Below are positions 1-12,110 of a DNA stretch of 64,000 nucleotides, piece by piece. The stretch lies in assembly GCF_028453695.1 (NCBI RefSeq), contig NC_135773.1, forward strand, positions 13,702,001 to 13,766,000. The letters run 5' to 3'. Numbering within the stretch: position 1 is the stretch's first letter; every line of letters starts with the position of its first letter. Made by a program: the position numbers and the translations under genes. The DNA comes from Augochlora pura. Its lineage: Eukaryota; Arthropoda; Insecta; Hymenoptera; Halictidae. The notes below the pieces were generated by a model. It searched no databases. It worked only from the letters and a program-made list of their open reading frames with translations, and was not told the origin of the DNA.

Positions 1-713
1 ATACCTACCATCATTGCTTGGACAAACGATACATAATATAATATATAACATAAACTACTTAAATCTGTCTGTCAAATTTTATCAATATCTTCCAGTAAGA
101 TGGCGAACTTTTCTATCGTGTTTCATTAATATTACATACGCAATGAAAGTACGCGATGAAAGTATCGTTGGACAGTTGCGTTCGTAACATCGATCAACAA
201 TGTTTCCCATGAGGAGCTATACAAGTTTCAGCGAAAGTTCTCATCGCAGCCGGAAGAGAATGTTTGGTTGAAATGTTGTAACCAAGGTAAATGGTTAATC
301 TCTATCGAGGCGCGTTTAAGAGTACAGTTAAGCGCAATCTTCTTATTGGCCGTTAAGCATGCCGACTACTAGAGACGCCAGAGATCCGTGCAACTTCTTC
401 CTGCATCTCGCTGTTTGAACCGATTACACGTGACTCTTCGGAAAGCTCGCAATTCCTTCGTGACTATAATTTCCTCGTAACAACGCTGTAACTCCGATCC
501 CGAAAGCCGCGAAGTAATGAACGTCGGAGCCACCAATTATGCTTCTCATCTCAATAGACTTTGTTGCCAGCCACGCGAGATCGCCTGCAACAGTTTGTTC
601 CGAGACGACCCCGGCGATCGTCTCTATCGACTGACCGTGAATTTGACACGGACATTCCCGGTAACCGAGCGTATCTGGCCGCGGTTTTGCGGGCCGTGGT
701 TCCTGCGTTTTTG
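1..713. other. noncoding flank, AT-rich turning GC-rich
   Basis: AT-rich to about 300, then increasingly GC-rich. An AAGATGGCG motif at 97-105 resembles a YY1/Pho core, but the reading frame from its ATG closes after nine codons. The frames that open after 517 overlap one another on both strands and have no recognisable content. I see no gene here. Confidence 0.5.
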
Positions 714-744
714 CGATGGCCGATGGCCGATGGCCGATGGTCGA
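714..744. repeat. tandem repeat, unit GATGGCC
   Basis: About four adjoining copies of a 7-bp unit GATGGCC, the last one altered to GATGGTC. It lies inside a GC-rich block and accounts for the repetitive peptides read through it. Confidence 0.85.
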
Positions 745-1800
745 TCTCTGCGAAGCGGTTCCTGGGACACGAGCGGGGAATTAAGCAACGATTAGTTACT
801 GTTGCGGTGGGAATTAATTGCACACTGTCCAACGTCGAACAGTGGGCGTGAACGAGGAAGCGAAGGAAAGCCACTGGTTATTACGACGGGGCTCTAATAA
901 CTTGTACCGCTTTCATAAACATTTGCCCTCCCTCCATCCCTCTCTCCTCTCTCTCCCTCTCTCTCCCTCTCCGATCCGCCGCCGTCCTCTTTCTCTGACG
1001 TCCTCTTTAGGCTTCCAGCTCCGTTTCTCCAGTTGGAAACAGAATTGGGTAATATCGCGCGGAACACGGTCTGAATGGAACGTTTCCAGCGTAATCAGTG
1101 TCCCGAGGCGGTTCGTTCATAATAATGATCAACTAACTGCTGTTTGCTCTGGTAGAAAGAGGCAGCACCGTAGCTCCGTTTCCTGAATTATTAGCCTCAA
1201 TCATTGTTTGTGCCTTCGAATGCTTCGCAAGTTATTCGCAGCTGCGTGTTTAGAGTTTAATTGATTCCCGCAGAGATAAGCGAGGCATTCATTGATCTTG
1301 AACGTTCCTACGCGCAACCCGCGCTGGCACAAACTTCCGCAGCTTTAGCCGGTCTGTGGAAAAAGGCGCAGGCTACTGCCAAAGGAGAAGTGAGGTGTCT
1401 AGATATAATCCGGACGTGCCGGCAGTCAGCTGATCAATATTCCTGTCAAAGTGAGGGCTCTCTCGGTGGCGATCGGAGGAACGATCGGTCGGAACGATTA
1501 CATTAGGGTGTCCTTGTCGACACTCCTGAAAAGAAACACGATCACGGTGCCAAGGTGTAAGACGAGACTCGGGAGGCTATCCATTTCTCTCTCTCTCTCT
1601 CTCCCTCTCTCTCTCTTTCTGGCGGCAGGAAAGATACAAAAGAGACACGCGTGACACGGTCCCGAGTGGAACCAGGCCGATGGAAGGTTGGGGCGATGCA
1701 GTGGGGTTGGATGACGTTTAAGGGAAACGAGCGAACGTCCGAGGGACAGCCCAGCCGGACCGTGAGTTCGAGCGACACCGTGTAGAGGATGCGGTGGCAG
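745..1800. other. GC-rich block with polypyrimidine tracts
   Basis: CT-dominated runs lie at 926-972 and 1584-1620. Between them no frame looks like protein. The block ends in a perfect consensus donor, CAG|GTGAGT, with GT at 1801-1802. The 150 bases before it could be a noncoding leader exon on the plus strand, but nothing else supports this. Confidence 0.5.
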
Positions 1801-2190
1801 GTGAGTTATATTCGTTAGCCGAGTGGATGGTTCGACGAGCTGGACCCACAGAAACCCCAGGGGGAGCCGTGGAGAGGTATCCCAGCTTTATTCCAGTTTA
1901 AACGGTCCGTCAAAGTCACCATTACCATTCCGGTTCGCGCGAACCATTTATTTACGCGGTGCCGGGACGCGCCGCTTATTTATAGCCGTCAATTAATTAT
2001 CGCTGAATAATGAGCGAGCACAACCGCGGAATACATTAGCCGAATCGCTATTCTTACCGGCGTTTACTCGCGTCGGGGGCGGCCGATTCTCTCTCTTTCC
2101 ATTCCCTTTTCTTTCGTCCCCCTCCCCCTCCCCCTCTGCGGCCCCCCGTTCCTTCTTGGTCTTCTTCGCTTTGTACCCCTTGTCTTCTCT

Positions 2191-2194
<4 letters not shown>
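1801..2194. other. noncoding stretch with homeodomain-like ATTA sites
   Basis: Between about 1940 and 2040 several TTTAT, AATTAATTA and AATAATGAG words sit in otherwise GC-rich sequence. That mix is common in regulatory DNA of developmental genes. No ORF of note. A regulatory role is inference only. Confidence 0.35.

Positions 2195-2222
<28 letters not shown>
2195..2222. repeat. (TC)n microsatellite
   Basis: Fourteen uninterrupted TC units close a longer pyrimidine run that starts near 2090. Arg/Glu-rich frames on the minus strand through this region are products of the repeat. Confidence 0.95.
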
Positions 2223-2225
<3 letters not shown>

Positions 2226-2441
2226 CCCCCCTCGCCGAAGGCCGGCTTCGATTTGTTCGGAACGAGCTTTCCTGTCCATGCGTGGTTCATTGTTCGTGTC
2301 CCTGAACGACACGGCACGACTGTGCTCTTCGTTGTACGCTCCCTGTTAAGCTGAAATAGGATCCGGTTCAGGTGTTGTCCTTTATGGCCGAGGACGAAAA
2401 AAGAGCCGCTCTCTGCGACTGTCTGCCTTACTCGCTCTTTG

Positions 2442-2502
2442 ACTCTCTCTCTCTCTCCTCTCTCCTCTCCTCTCTCCTCTCCTCTCTTCTCTCCCGTTCT
2501 CC
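2442..2502. repeat. imperfect CT-rich repeat
   Basis: A mixture of CT and CTCCT units on the plus strand. It explains the Leu/Ser-rich reading frame that begins at 2439. Confidence 0.9.
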
Positions 2503-3499
2503 TTCGTCATTCCCCCACCCCTGAGATGAGGAAAAGTAAATTAATTTGCCTCCGCGGTGAAATTGATGCACTTATCAGGGACCGCCGGCGAACAGTGTCC
2601 TGCGCTCCCTCTTTCTGCTCGCTTTCGCGATCCGATCGATGGGATTCATGGATCTCTTTCTCGAGGCACGGTCGATGCCACGTATTATTTATTAGCGGTG
2701 GTCCCTCGATCGGTTTTCGAGATCTAATTGCTGATACATTGCTGTTCGTTTCCATTCGATCCTCTCGAGTCTCTCTTAATTGCTGTTGTTTCCTAAAATG
2801 TCATGTTTGGAAGCGAAAGCTTTTAAACAATATACCTATACACATGACCTACGTGATCCAATGAATCACATCATGACAGTTTGACTGACGTTGGATGACA
2901 ATTTCGATCTTTCTAGCGATTTTCTATAGATCTTTGAACATCACTTGCATAATGTTGCTTAATCAGTTAATACGTATAATGTGCTTCTATGTATACAAAG
3001 CGTTTTCAGACCGTTTACCAACAAATGATAATAAAGATTCATTAATATATATTTATATAATAATAAATTTCCACTTGATTAGTTTTGTTTCGTTTCCTGG
3101 TTAGCGTAGCATCTATTACTGTGTATAATTAGCGATTTTACTATTTTTAGAACTTACTGTATAAGTTGGTTTCCTTCAGGTCACGTAAGGTGTTTCTGTG
3201 TGGTCCTTTGACGTTATGGTTGTCTCTTCCTTACTTCCAAATTACCACCCCCGAGCGTGAAATCTTCTGCGTTTGAACACTATGTATCTAATATTGTTTT
3301 CTTCTATTGTACCGACAGCAGGGCTTCTGTGATTTTTAGTACATCTTCGCGTCTCTCAACTAAATTCTCGATATATCAAACGTAGACTTCAAGAACATTT
3401 TTAAAAAATCCTCTCGAAGCGTGGACATTGTACAAATTGTATCAAACGGTCGAATAACGATCAGTAAGAAAGATCCATTGTCCAAGGATGCAGTGGTCT
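2503..3499. other. noncoding, AT-rich after 2800
   Basis: Scanned in all frames. Only short frames are open, with no recognisable motif, repeat or promoter. Nothing further seen. Confidence 0.5.
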
Positions 3500-4262
3500 C
3501 TAGATCAAGACCGTAGTCAGCCAATCGAAGTTCCTGAGTTCAATCGTTAATAAACCAGCTTGTCCAACAATATCGATCAGCCAGAAGGATCGCAATTGGA
3601 CAATACGGCCCTGTATGATAATTAATACGGCGGAGAGCGCAGCAGCACGGTGGACAGGGGCCCGATAAAATTCTAACGAAACGAGGAGCAAATAACGAAC
3701 ACGACCATTTGTCTGGGCCGTGGAACGAGGGTCCCGAAAAAATTCGCGTCCCGGGGCCCCGGCGTGGCTGCAACGGAACGGGCCTCGTGACGTTCCCTGG
3801 GAATCCCTACTCATCGATTACGCGGCGAATATACAGTGTTGAGTGCGGATCGCGAGTATATATGGGATGCGGTCGAATAATAATAAACGGGGATAAATAG
3901 CTAACGAAGGACGCGAATGGTTGCATGGCTATTGCCCATTCATATAGACGCGACCAAGCAGACGAAGCTTCTCTCCTCGTCTCGAGCGGTGCGGTGCGGT
4001 GCGGAGCAGAGCAGTGCGGAGCCAGGCCAGGGGGGTGCGCCCTGGCAAACTGCGCTTGTCCACCAGGGACAATAAATGACATTGGACCGTGGTTCTCGCG
4101 ACGATACGACGGCACGACCGCCAGTTTCTACCCGGTTTCTCCGCTCTCTTCCTCCACCTCGGCGTCTCTTCTGCTCTCTTCCTCTCCCCCGCTTCGCTCT
4201 CGTCTCTCTCCCGTTTCTCTCTCGTTTCTCTCTCGTCCAACATGCTCCATCTTTCTCCCTTG
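3500..4262. other. GC-rich block with short degenerate repeats
   Basis: Contains GC-rich words such as CCCGGGGCCCCGG near 3750, a run of GCGGT/GCGGA pentamers at 3988-4022, and pyrimidine-rich DNA from 4140. Several frames on both strands are open over the same bases with low-complexity translation, so none is called as coding. Confidence 0.5.
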
Positions 4263-4312
4263 TCCTCCTCCTCCTCCTCCTCCTCCTCTTCTTCTTCTTC
4301 TTCTTCTTCCTC
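4263..4312. repeat. (TCC)n/(TTC)n microsatellite
   Basis: A run of TCC triplets passes directly into TTC triplets. It encodes poly-Ser or poly-Leu on the plus strand and poly-Gly/Arg on the minus strand, depending on frame. Confidence 0.95.
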
Positions 4313-4475
4313 CGTCCGAGCGTAGGCAGGTTGGCATACGAGCCGCGGTCAACTCGCCAGCTCCTCTCTCTGCTCTAATGAGCTTGCTATTATTTGCTTT
4401 ATTGAATGCAATTAGAGCTTACTCCGTGTCCCTGTCCCCGCCCCTTCCCCGTCGACTCTCTTCGCGGCGACTCTC

Positions 4476-4580
4476 CTCATCCTCTTCTTCGTCCTCCTCC
4501 TCCTCGTCCTCCTCCTCCTCCTCGTCGTCCACCTCCTCCACCTCTTGATCCTCCTCTTCCTCTTCGCCTCCTCGTCTTCG
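4476..4580. repeat. imperfect TCC/TCG triplet repeat
   Basis: About 100 bases of TCC, TCG and TCT triplets on the plus strand. The Glu/Asp-rich minus-strand frame of 193 codons and the Ser-rich plus-strand frame both depend on this tract, so both are rejected as genes. Confidence 0.9.
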
Positions 4581-4670
4581 CGCGGTGGTGGGTTCCACCG
4601 ACACACAATCACGCCGAACGTAATCCCTCGGGCTCGCCGGAGCCCTCCCTCTCCTCCCTCCTGTTTTCAG

Positions 4671-4843
4671 GTTCACCTGTGTTGGTAGATAAACGAACGT
4701 GTGTCGCGGTTTCGTTCGAACGCGATACCCGAGTACGCTATACATACAGACGCGCCGGCGACGGTGTGTATCGCCGTGAGGAGACGACGGGGCATAGCAA
4801 TCAGCCACAGACATGCGGCCGCACACTACTGTGTAATTTCTAG
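4671..4843 (+). other. possible terminal coding exon (weak)
   Basis: A strong acceptor, a long pyrimidine stretch ending TTTTCAG at 4664-4670, precedes a frame open to a TAG at 4841-4843. Read with two bases carried into the first codon, the frame begins SPVLVDKRTCVAV and continues for about 55 residues of mixed composition. It contains four cysteines and no repeat. No upstream donor or partner exon was found and the family is unknown. The region is GC-rich, where chance open frames are frequent, so confidence is low. Confidence 0.13.
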
Positions 4844-5999
4844 AACAAAAACCAGCGCCGTAATTCTGTTCATTATCTTCGGGGATCCTGGAACAAAGGG
4901 ACCACGCCGGAGCTTGGGGGACGGGGACGGATATCGCGGATCGCGAGAAATTTCCGCGCCGGATCGCTCCGAGTGCCTTCGCCTCGGAAACGACAATCAA
5001 ATTACCGATTTCTTGCCGATTCGGTGGCCAGCGATTCTTACGCAGGCTTCTTCGTTTTTCTGGTCGGTCTTCTCGCTGTCAAGGAATCTTGATAAATGAC
5101 AAAACTCGGAGATGATTGGAAATGAAATTCGTTTGTGCGGATTGTATCTGGCGCGATTTGTGGACCCGAGACGTTTGTGGATCGACTGTACTCCGTATCT
5201 TCAATTTGGAAGAATATTTCCACTGATTCGTGGTAAAATATCCATGATATGGAAAGGTGCTTGGATCGTACACTTTTCCGCATTATATCGTAATAGTAGC
5301 TCATGAAGATCAGTATTTGACACTTGCATGATTTTCGTTATTAATGGTGGTCTGCCTCTCTGCACACAATGTCTTAGAGATTGTGTTATAACAGTTCGGT
5401 TTTGTTTATTTGGTATAAGTTCAGTATAATACAGTATTTGACGTAATCTAAGATGACCGATGATTAAACAGAAATCGGATAAATTCTCTTCAGAAACTTA
5501 TGTATTTTTTTATGGTCTTTGGGTATTAGTAAAACTGCTACTCCAGGAATGAATAACTGTAATTTTAAACAGTAAGAAGGAGAGAAGAGATGTGTAGACT
5601 ATGGATTTTTATTGTATTCTTATCGCCTTTAATCATTTTAACGAGCTGTAGTTAATACAACATCCTCAATTTAGATTGATCGTTTCACGGTTTTAAATTA
5701 CACCCACACAATTCTGCCATAAATGCATAAAACCCCAGTCCATTCATGTATCATGTTCGACTTACTAAAGTGATCAAAGCAGTAAATTGCTAAGTGGCTA
5801 CTTTTTGTAACACATACAGAAAATGTTTAAATGAATCGTTAAATATTAATTAAGATCGGTAAATATATGTACCCATCAGAGCTAATTTAATTATCAGAAC
5901 TGACTCTTACTTTGTACGGAATTCTGCAATCTACTTACTACTTCTGAATCAATTACCATGGTTAATTTTTATTTAGCATAGAGATCGGAGCAACGTCAA
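4844..5999. other. noncoding, AT-rich after 5080
   Basis: A 64-codon frame at 5112-5306 lacks any recognisable feature. Otherwise there are only AT-rich sequences with stops in all frames. Nothing else seen. Confidence 0.5.
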
Positions 6000-7150
6000 T
6001 CATCCCATATGAATTTAGGAACCTTCCTTATACAAGTGTACGCAGTTGAATGCCAAGCATAGCCATCTAAGTGTTGCATGCAATTCGCAGGTCCCGGAAC
6101 GCAGTACCTAGGAAGTGCAAGCGAGGCAATTGCGCCTAGAGAATGCAGCAGCCCGGAGGAATTCCATGAGTAGCGTTTCGTAGGCGTGGTCCAGGGACAC
6201 CTAATAAATTGTGATGTTCCCCGCCGTTGGAAACATCTTTTCAGACAGTTCCGGAGATACTGCGCATAGCGCCTGGCGTAATGTCCGGCGCACACGTTGC
6301 CCCGTAATTTCGCGGGGCGATTCCGCTGCACGAAATTCGGGCGCAATCATCGTGGCCGCGCAGCGTGCAATTATCTTGTATACATACTTCTCGGGAGCAT
6401 TTACAACGGGGGTCTGGGTCCGGGTCCAGGTCCAGGTCCGGAACGAGGATTTCATACAATAAGATCTCTTTTTCTCGGAAAGTTCAATTACACTTGCGAA
6501 CGTTGCGTCGTCGTGAGGCGGCCGGTACGCGATTACGCGTGTGCACGCGCGCTCGCGCTCATGCTCGCGAGCGGAGCAGCTCACTTATTAACGTCTCGTC
6601 CCCAGCGAGACAGAAACCCGTTCTCTTCCGGCACCGTGGACCGACGCGACGCAACGGAGCTCCACTTTTCTTTCGGCGTTAAGGACGATGACTCCGCGAT
6701 CAACCGAATTTCGATGGCAAGCTGAGCCGAACGATCCCGAGCAGAACAGAGCGAAGCCGAAGATCTCCCCGACGAAGCAGCGTTCGAGTCATTAAAAGTC
6801 ACTTAGGATAATACCCAGGGTGATTCGTTTTTAAACGGAACGGTTTCGCGGGGCAATTTATCCCGAATTTCCGCGCTGCCCCGTGGCCGTAAGGCGAATG
6901 ATATCTCGGTCGCGGTGGCAGAGCCACTGTGCCGACGGTCCCCATGTGTGTGGCAATTTAAATTCGAGTCGCTCGGAAACCATAGAAAGAAACCGCGGTA
7001 TTCAAACATTATTAAAGTTAATGACGAAGAGATTGCGCCGCCGAATCGCCGTCGCGTCTGAAAACGGCAAGGAAGCAGCGAAAGAAGCTCACTCGACGCG
7101 TTGCGTTGTTCTCTCGCGAAATTAGCCTTCACGGTCCGCCAGATTGTTTT
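6000..7150. other. GC-rich noncoding block
   Basis: Frames of 72-142 codons overlap each other on both strands around 6200-6730, which is typical of stop-poor GC-rich sequence. A short GGTCCA/GGTCCG hexamer array lies at 6417-6441 and yields the Pro/Gly and Asp/Pro runs in the translations. No gene is supported. Confidence 0.5.
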
Positions 7151-8369
7151 ATGATCGCCGGGTTCCTACCACGCAGGATTGAACGCCTTAGATAATATGG
7201 TTGTTGCCCGCTTTTTCTTGAGAATCCTCATTTGATACGTGGTACGGGTTTTTGTTCAGAAATTTAGTCTGCAACTGATGCCTTTTGTCTTAGGAACGCT
7301 CTGAGACGTGCCAAAAAATAGCTCCTCCTCGACTATTAGCTGCCCTATTCATTCAGTTAGCAGTTGTAATCTCTTTGAAAAGTGTTTAAATTACTGTAAT
7401 TGTACAATACATGTTTAAACTTCCTCATAATTTGTACAAATAGAACACTTTTATAAAATATGTGAAACTAGCTCAAAATTGTTTCGAGGAAGTGAAATTA
7501 AAAATTAATTCAATATGCTTGAAAGTAAGATACTGAGTTCTGGCAAAGAAAATGATGTTCTAAAATCTTAAAATCGTATTTAAAAATTTTTAGGTCTCGA
7601 TAGTATTGCTATATTTGGAGTGACAATTATTTATAAATTGTACGACATACCAGCTTCGCATAGGAAGTGTAACAGCGAAGGGTTAATAAAAAATTCCCAA
7701 TTCTACATCCTTCTTAACCTGTTAATTGTTTCTTTCAAGTATATGCGTCACGAAAGATGATATACAACGTCAAATAAAGCTGACTAGTTAAACATACTTA
7801 AAATTTCAAGCATTGTACACGTTAAACATTGAAATTCTAGTAAAAGATAAGTTGAAAATGTGCAACGACATCTATTCAAATGGGACAGCATTCGTCAGGT
7901 GCACGAACCAGCATCTGCAGTAGAATAGTCAAGTCGTGAGCAGACAGCATTCAAAATACCCGTACATACTTCACGTTCCACTTTGATCTTTCCAAAAGCG
8001 ACGTCCTAGACAACATTCTCTCATTCTGCATCTTGAAACTAATGGACACTTTCGCAACCAAACTTAGACCTGCCTCGAAGATCAAAATCTCAACATCTTC
8101 ATATTCTCGACGAACTCCAATTTCAGCAATCACGCAAGTGATTGTAGAGTCAATCTAGGCAGCTCATTCTGTCCAAAGTTCAGCGACGCAACACCCGACC
8201 CAACGAGGATGGATCTGAGCGTAAAAGTGCACCCCCAAACGCATTTACGGTATCTCGGCGTCGCGTAACATCTCAGAGTGGTCCTGTTGATGCCGCTTGC
8301 AGTGGTCGGTACGTGTAAAACGCGCGGTGGTCTCGTCTACGTAGGTTCACGTGTACGTTCATCTCGACG
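7151..8369. other. AT-rich noncoding stretch
   Basis: Nothing gene-like. At 7675-7686 the minus strand reads TTAACCCTTCGC, resembling the end of a TTAA-inserting element. No matching second end was found within several hundred bases. Confidence 0.5.
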
Positions 8370-8478
8370 GAGAGGATCGGAAGAAGGAGGAAGAAGAGAA
8401 AGAGGACAAGGATGAGAAGGAGGCGGAGGAAAAGGAGAAGGAGGGTGACGAGGAGAAGGAGGAGGAGGAGGAGGAGGT
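8370..8478. repeat. purine-rich GAG/AAG triplet tract
   Basis: About 110 bases of GAG, AAG, GAC and GAA triplets on the plus strand give a Glu/Lys-rich frame. The minus strand gives Leu-rich translation. This is low-complexity DNA, not a credible protein. Confidence 0.9.
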
Positions 8479-9460
8479 TCGGCGGGCACGCGGCGGGACA
8501 GAGATCGCCGAGAGAAGAGAAGGTAGCGGGTAGGCGTACGGGGGTGAAGAGCGGGGCTACCGAGGTGGTGTAATATACGTAGCGAGTAGGTAGGATGGGC
8601 AGTGGATACACCGGCTACGTATAAGTATAATGACTGGCACTTCTATGCATTATCATACCGCTGGGGCTGGCCGGCTCCGGTGGTGGCTGGCCGGGTCCGT
8701 GCAGTGCCTGGGATCAGCCGTGCGGCCGGGGAGATGAATAATTTCAGGACGGGCACGCAATTACGTGCGCGTACGTCTCGCGTACCAAGTAGCCAGTCGA
8801 CGGGCCACGCACGCATACGTGCACACGTGGCAAGGAGCCACGGACGCTGTAGAAAGCACCACCGTGCCGCACCATGGCCGCGCCATGCCGCGCCAAGTCC
8901 AACCCCTCTCCCTCTATCTCTCTCCCTCTCGGAGAGCAACGGTCCCCCTCTCGGACCCACAATCTTAGTATCATTTATATTTCACTGCGGGCAATTATTT
9001 CGGGCCCCGGCCGTGCCCATCGGGTGTCCGATAAGTTCGAACCACCGAGACCACCGCTCGCGGTGCTGGCACGCGGGGCCCCAGCTTGTCGCGGACCATC
9101 TAACCGTGCGCTTCTACGCTCCGAGTAGTATGATCCGACTCGATAAACGTCGTCGATCTTGACCCGGCTCTTCTCTTTGTGTATGCTCTTTCGTGGATGC
9201 GCGAAATTCCAGGGCAACCTGGCCTCGCCTTTTGTTTCTTGTTTCGGCCCAGGGGATGCAAGATTAAGGTCCGAAGGCGGAGCCGAACGAGCCCGATCGA
9301 TTGCCTTGCACAGGCGAAATTAAAATTTTTCAGGGGGTTTGTTGTTGTTCGGCTTAATGCAAATTTGATGACCTTTGCGTTGTTTTTGGGATCATGGAAC
9401 TGGAAAACGTCAATCTGTACTTCCTGTATATACGACAAACTGTGAACGCGAGTTTGCAAC
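8479..9460. other. GC-rich noncoding block
   Basis: A plus-strand frame of 186 codons (8602-9162) is shadowed by two minus-strand frames and two more plus-strand frames over the same bases. Composition is Arg/Pro/Ser-rich without motifs, and there is a CT tract near 8905-8930. Treated as chance. Confidence 0.5.
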
Positions 9461-10410
9461 GTTGGTCAGGGAACAATGTCACTCACTAATCCATGATTCA
9501 ATCGTTGTCTTATGATATAATCGTTAACCCATTTACATAACAAGGATTAATAAACTTACCATCAATTGTTTTGAACAGTATTATTTTGAACGGTCAGTAT
9601 ATATGCTAGTTACTTTTCAATTATCGCACTAAATCAGATATTAGATAATCACACTGTTCAATCTAACAGCTGTAGTGTGCAGCATCGAGTCGAACGGTAA
9701 ACAGGTACGTGTCTCCATTTTGTAATTTTGGAAAAAACACATTGAAATCAATTGTAACTTTCATAGAAAATGCAATTTCGAACGGTATTTATTTCAAATG
9801 ATAAATATTAATGCATATCACCGCAAAAGTCTTTTTCACATCACATTTTTTATTGAATGTTGAATGTTGCCACCGTAACCGAAGTTTTATAAAATCCCAT
9901 CATTAGTTCCTTAATTCTTAGATGCCGTATTGAATTCGTAGTTCCATATAAAAAATTCAAATATCAAATTAAACTGAAATCTATTAGAAGCAGCATGAGT
10001 CCAACATCGAATGTTGAACGAACCAGGTCCAAAGAGGTCGAAGGTAATCTACGGTGGCGAATAAAACACTGTAGCAGAAATTCGCTATGAGGCGGAGCTG
10101 TTGCACTTGAAACTAATTGAAACGGGCACCGAGGGGGTACGGTGGCGACGAAGGAGAGGAATGGGGCAGGAAGGGGGGTATCGAGGGGCTCTCGAACGCG
10201 TTCGCAAACATATTGCATAATCGGTAATAACTACGAGCCGGTCGGGCGGTTCGCCTTAGTATCGGGGCATTAATTATCACACCGTGACGTTTCGCTCGAT
10301 CTTCTAATAACGGGCGTCCAGGGGCGGACACGCGCATAAGCCGAGGCAATTCAGAGCGCGCGCGCTTATTCCCACCGCTGGACCTGCTCGCGTGTTGGTG
10401 AGTAGAGCAT
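9461..10410. other. AT-rich stretch followed by GC-rich transition
   Basis: 9461-10090 is AT-rich with stops everywhere. From 10100 GC content rises. Nothing beyond short unrecognisable frames was seen. Confidence 0.5.
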
Positions 10411-10443
10411 GCGGATCGCATCGGATCGGATCGGATCGGATCG
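10411..10443. repeat. (TCGGA)n pentanucleotide repeat
   Basis: Five to six units of the pentamer TCGGA, the first altered by one base (GATCGCA). Confidence 0.9.
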
Positions 10444-10904
10444 TGGCTGAGAGCGAGAGCAGGTTTTACGGTCTCCCCGGAACGGGAACAGGAGAGACTG
10501 CGCGGACCTGATAATTTATATGCAAGCGTAGATCGCCCGGTGTATAGGCAATAGTTAAAGCCTGTTAATTTCCGGCAGTGAAGTTATATCCGGCGCTAAA
10601 GTCCGATGCAATTAAACGTTAGATGCTACCGCGGGCCGGGGGCTCGGGCGGCATCCACTTCGGCTATAACGAGGACACTTTGAATTCGAAGGCTGGCAAA
10701 AGGGTGGCGTCGCGGCGCGCAGCCCGCTTCGAAGGGATTGCACGCGTCGCGTCGCGTCGCCTCGCGACCGCCACAGCCAAGGGAAAAGATCGTGCTCGTA
10801 CCGCTCGCCTCGCTTTAGTAATTCTATATAGGCGTGTCTCCTATATTCGATCGTCTCGAGGATTTTCTTCATTATAAGTTCCAGCGATGCGCCAAGCGAC
10901 CGTC

Positions 10905-10907
<3 letters not shown>
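10444..10907. other. GC-rich noncoding stretch
   Basis: Contains a short GCGTC/GCCTC pentamer run at about 10744-10765. No supported gene. Confidence 0.5.
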
Positions 10908-10941
<34 letters not shown>

Positions 10942-10946
10942 TCTCT
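10908..10946. repeat. (CT)n microsatellite
   Basis: About fifteen uninterrupted CT units with a short imperfect extension. It explains the Ser/Leu-rich and Arg/Glu-rich frames crossing it on the two strands. Confidence 0.95.
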
Positions 10947-12110
10947 CGACGAGAGGCAATGCCAAGGATCCGCAAGACTTTCCCGCCGAGGAGACGCCTA
11001 TGCCCGTTCATTTTCAAGTGGTTGCGCTTCAATTTCACTTCACGCTCGCGCAGCATGCACGACTTACCAACATGTCTTTTAACGAATTCCCGGGGCCGAG
11101 GGAGATCACCAGTTACCACTTTGAAGATGCTACCCGAGCATGTGCGGCGGCCTCCTATTTGCCGACTCGGGGAGGATTTCACTCGAGATACGTTGCCAGA
11201 CGGCAACGTTAACGCCGCCCGATCATCGGCGTGGGTCAACGCGATCCACTCAACGGAGCCACGCCACCAGAAGATCCTCCAGAAATGCAACGCCAACGCG
11301 CACAGTTACATACACTGCCAGGGTTACTCCGATCCCTGATGATGCTGATACACTCTCAGTCAAATGATTGCTACCTTCAACCTTCCGCCACACTTACATT
11401 TCACTGTTCCATGTAAAGTTTATAACGCCGTTTGCGAACTATATATTGTTATTTCGCGAAACCAAATGGTTCAATGCGTCTCGATCAGAGGTGATTCTTG
11501 TACACTGTTTTTGTTCGAACGAACAGATTAATGTATCACAATATAGTTATACGTAACAGGGACACTTCTTTTGTCGCAGTACGACAAATGAACGTATCAG
11601 CTTTTTGTGATTATGGTCAAAGAAAGACGCTCTACTATGTTTAGAACTAGATTTACGGAGCACTAACACCGGCAGTTTTATATTAATTTATAAAAATTCC
11701 AACATTTTTTCTCACTTTTATCGAATGTTACTGTAATATTTGCCGCAAGAAATAAAAGATGAAATAAACGCTCATAAATGCATTTTTACAATCCCAATAA
11801 TCGTAAATTAAACAATAATCAAGCCGTCAGTTTCACGGACTTTGTAATCAAGTGTTAATTTCCTCTTCATTTTCTCTTCAGCTATTGTTTTCGCGATCGT
11901 GAATTATTAATTAGTGATCGGATGTGCTTACAGCGTTAATAATAATATTATGTAATCGCAAAAACAGGATCGAACTGACACCGACGGGAAGGGTGGCCGA
12001 AACACTATGCACCTCGATGACGAAGAAGACACACGGGTGTCGTCGCGTCGCTTAATCCCGCAATCTGTCTGACACTTGCTGACCGCACTCCCTAACTGCC
12101 GAGCCGAACA
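10947..12110. other. GC-rich then AT-rich noncoding
   Basis: Plus-strand frames of 60-150 codons at 10887-11416 overlap in all three phases, so none stands out. From 11420 to 11990 the DNA is AT-rich with no feature seen. Confidence 0.5.

Noticed and set aside
3925..5000. Frames of 145-207 codons on both strands
   Set aside because: Created by TCC, TTC and CT repeats; translations are Ser, Leu or Glu runs.
8602..9162. 186-codon plus-strand frame
   Set aside because: Four other frames overlap it; no recognisable domain and a CT tract in the middle.
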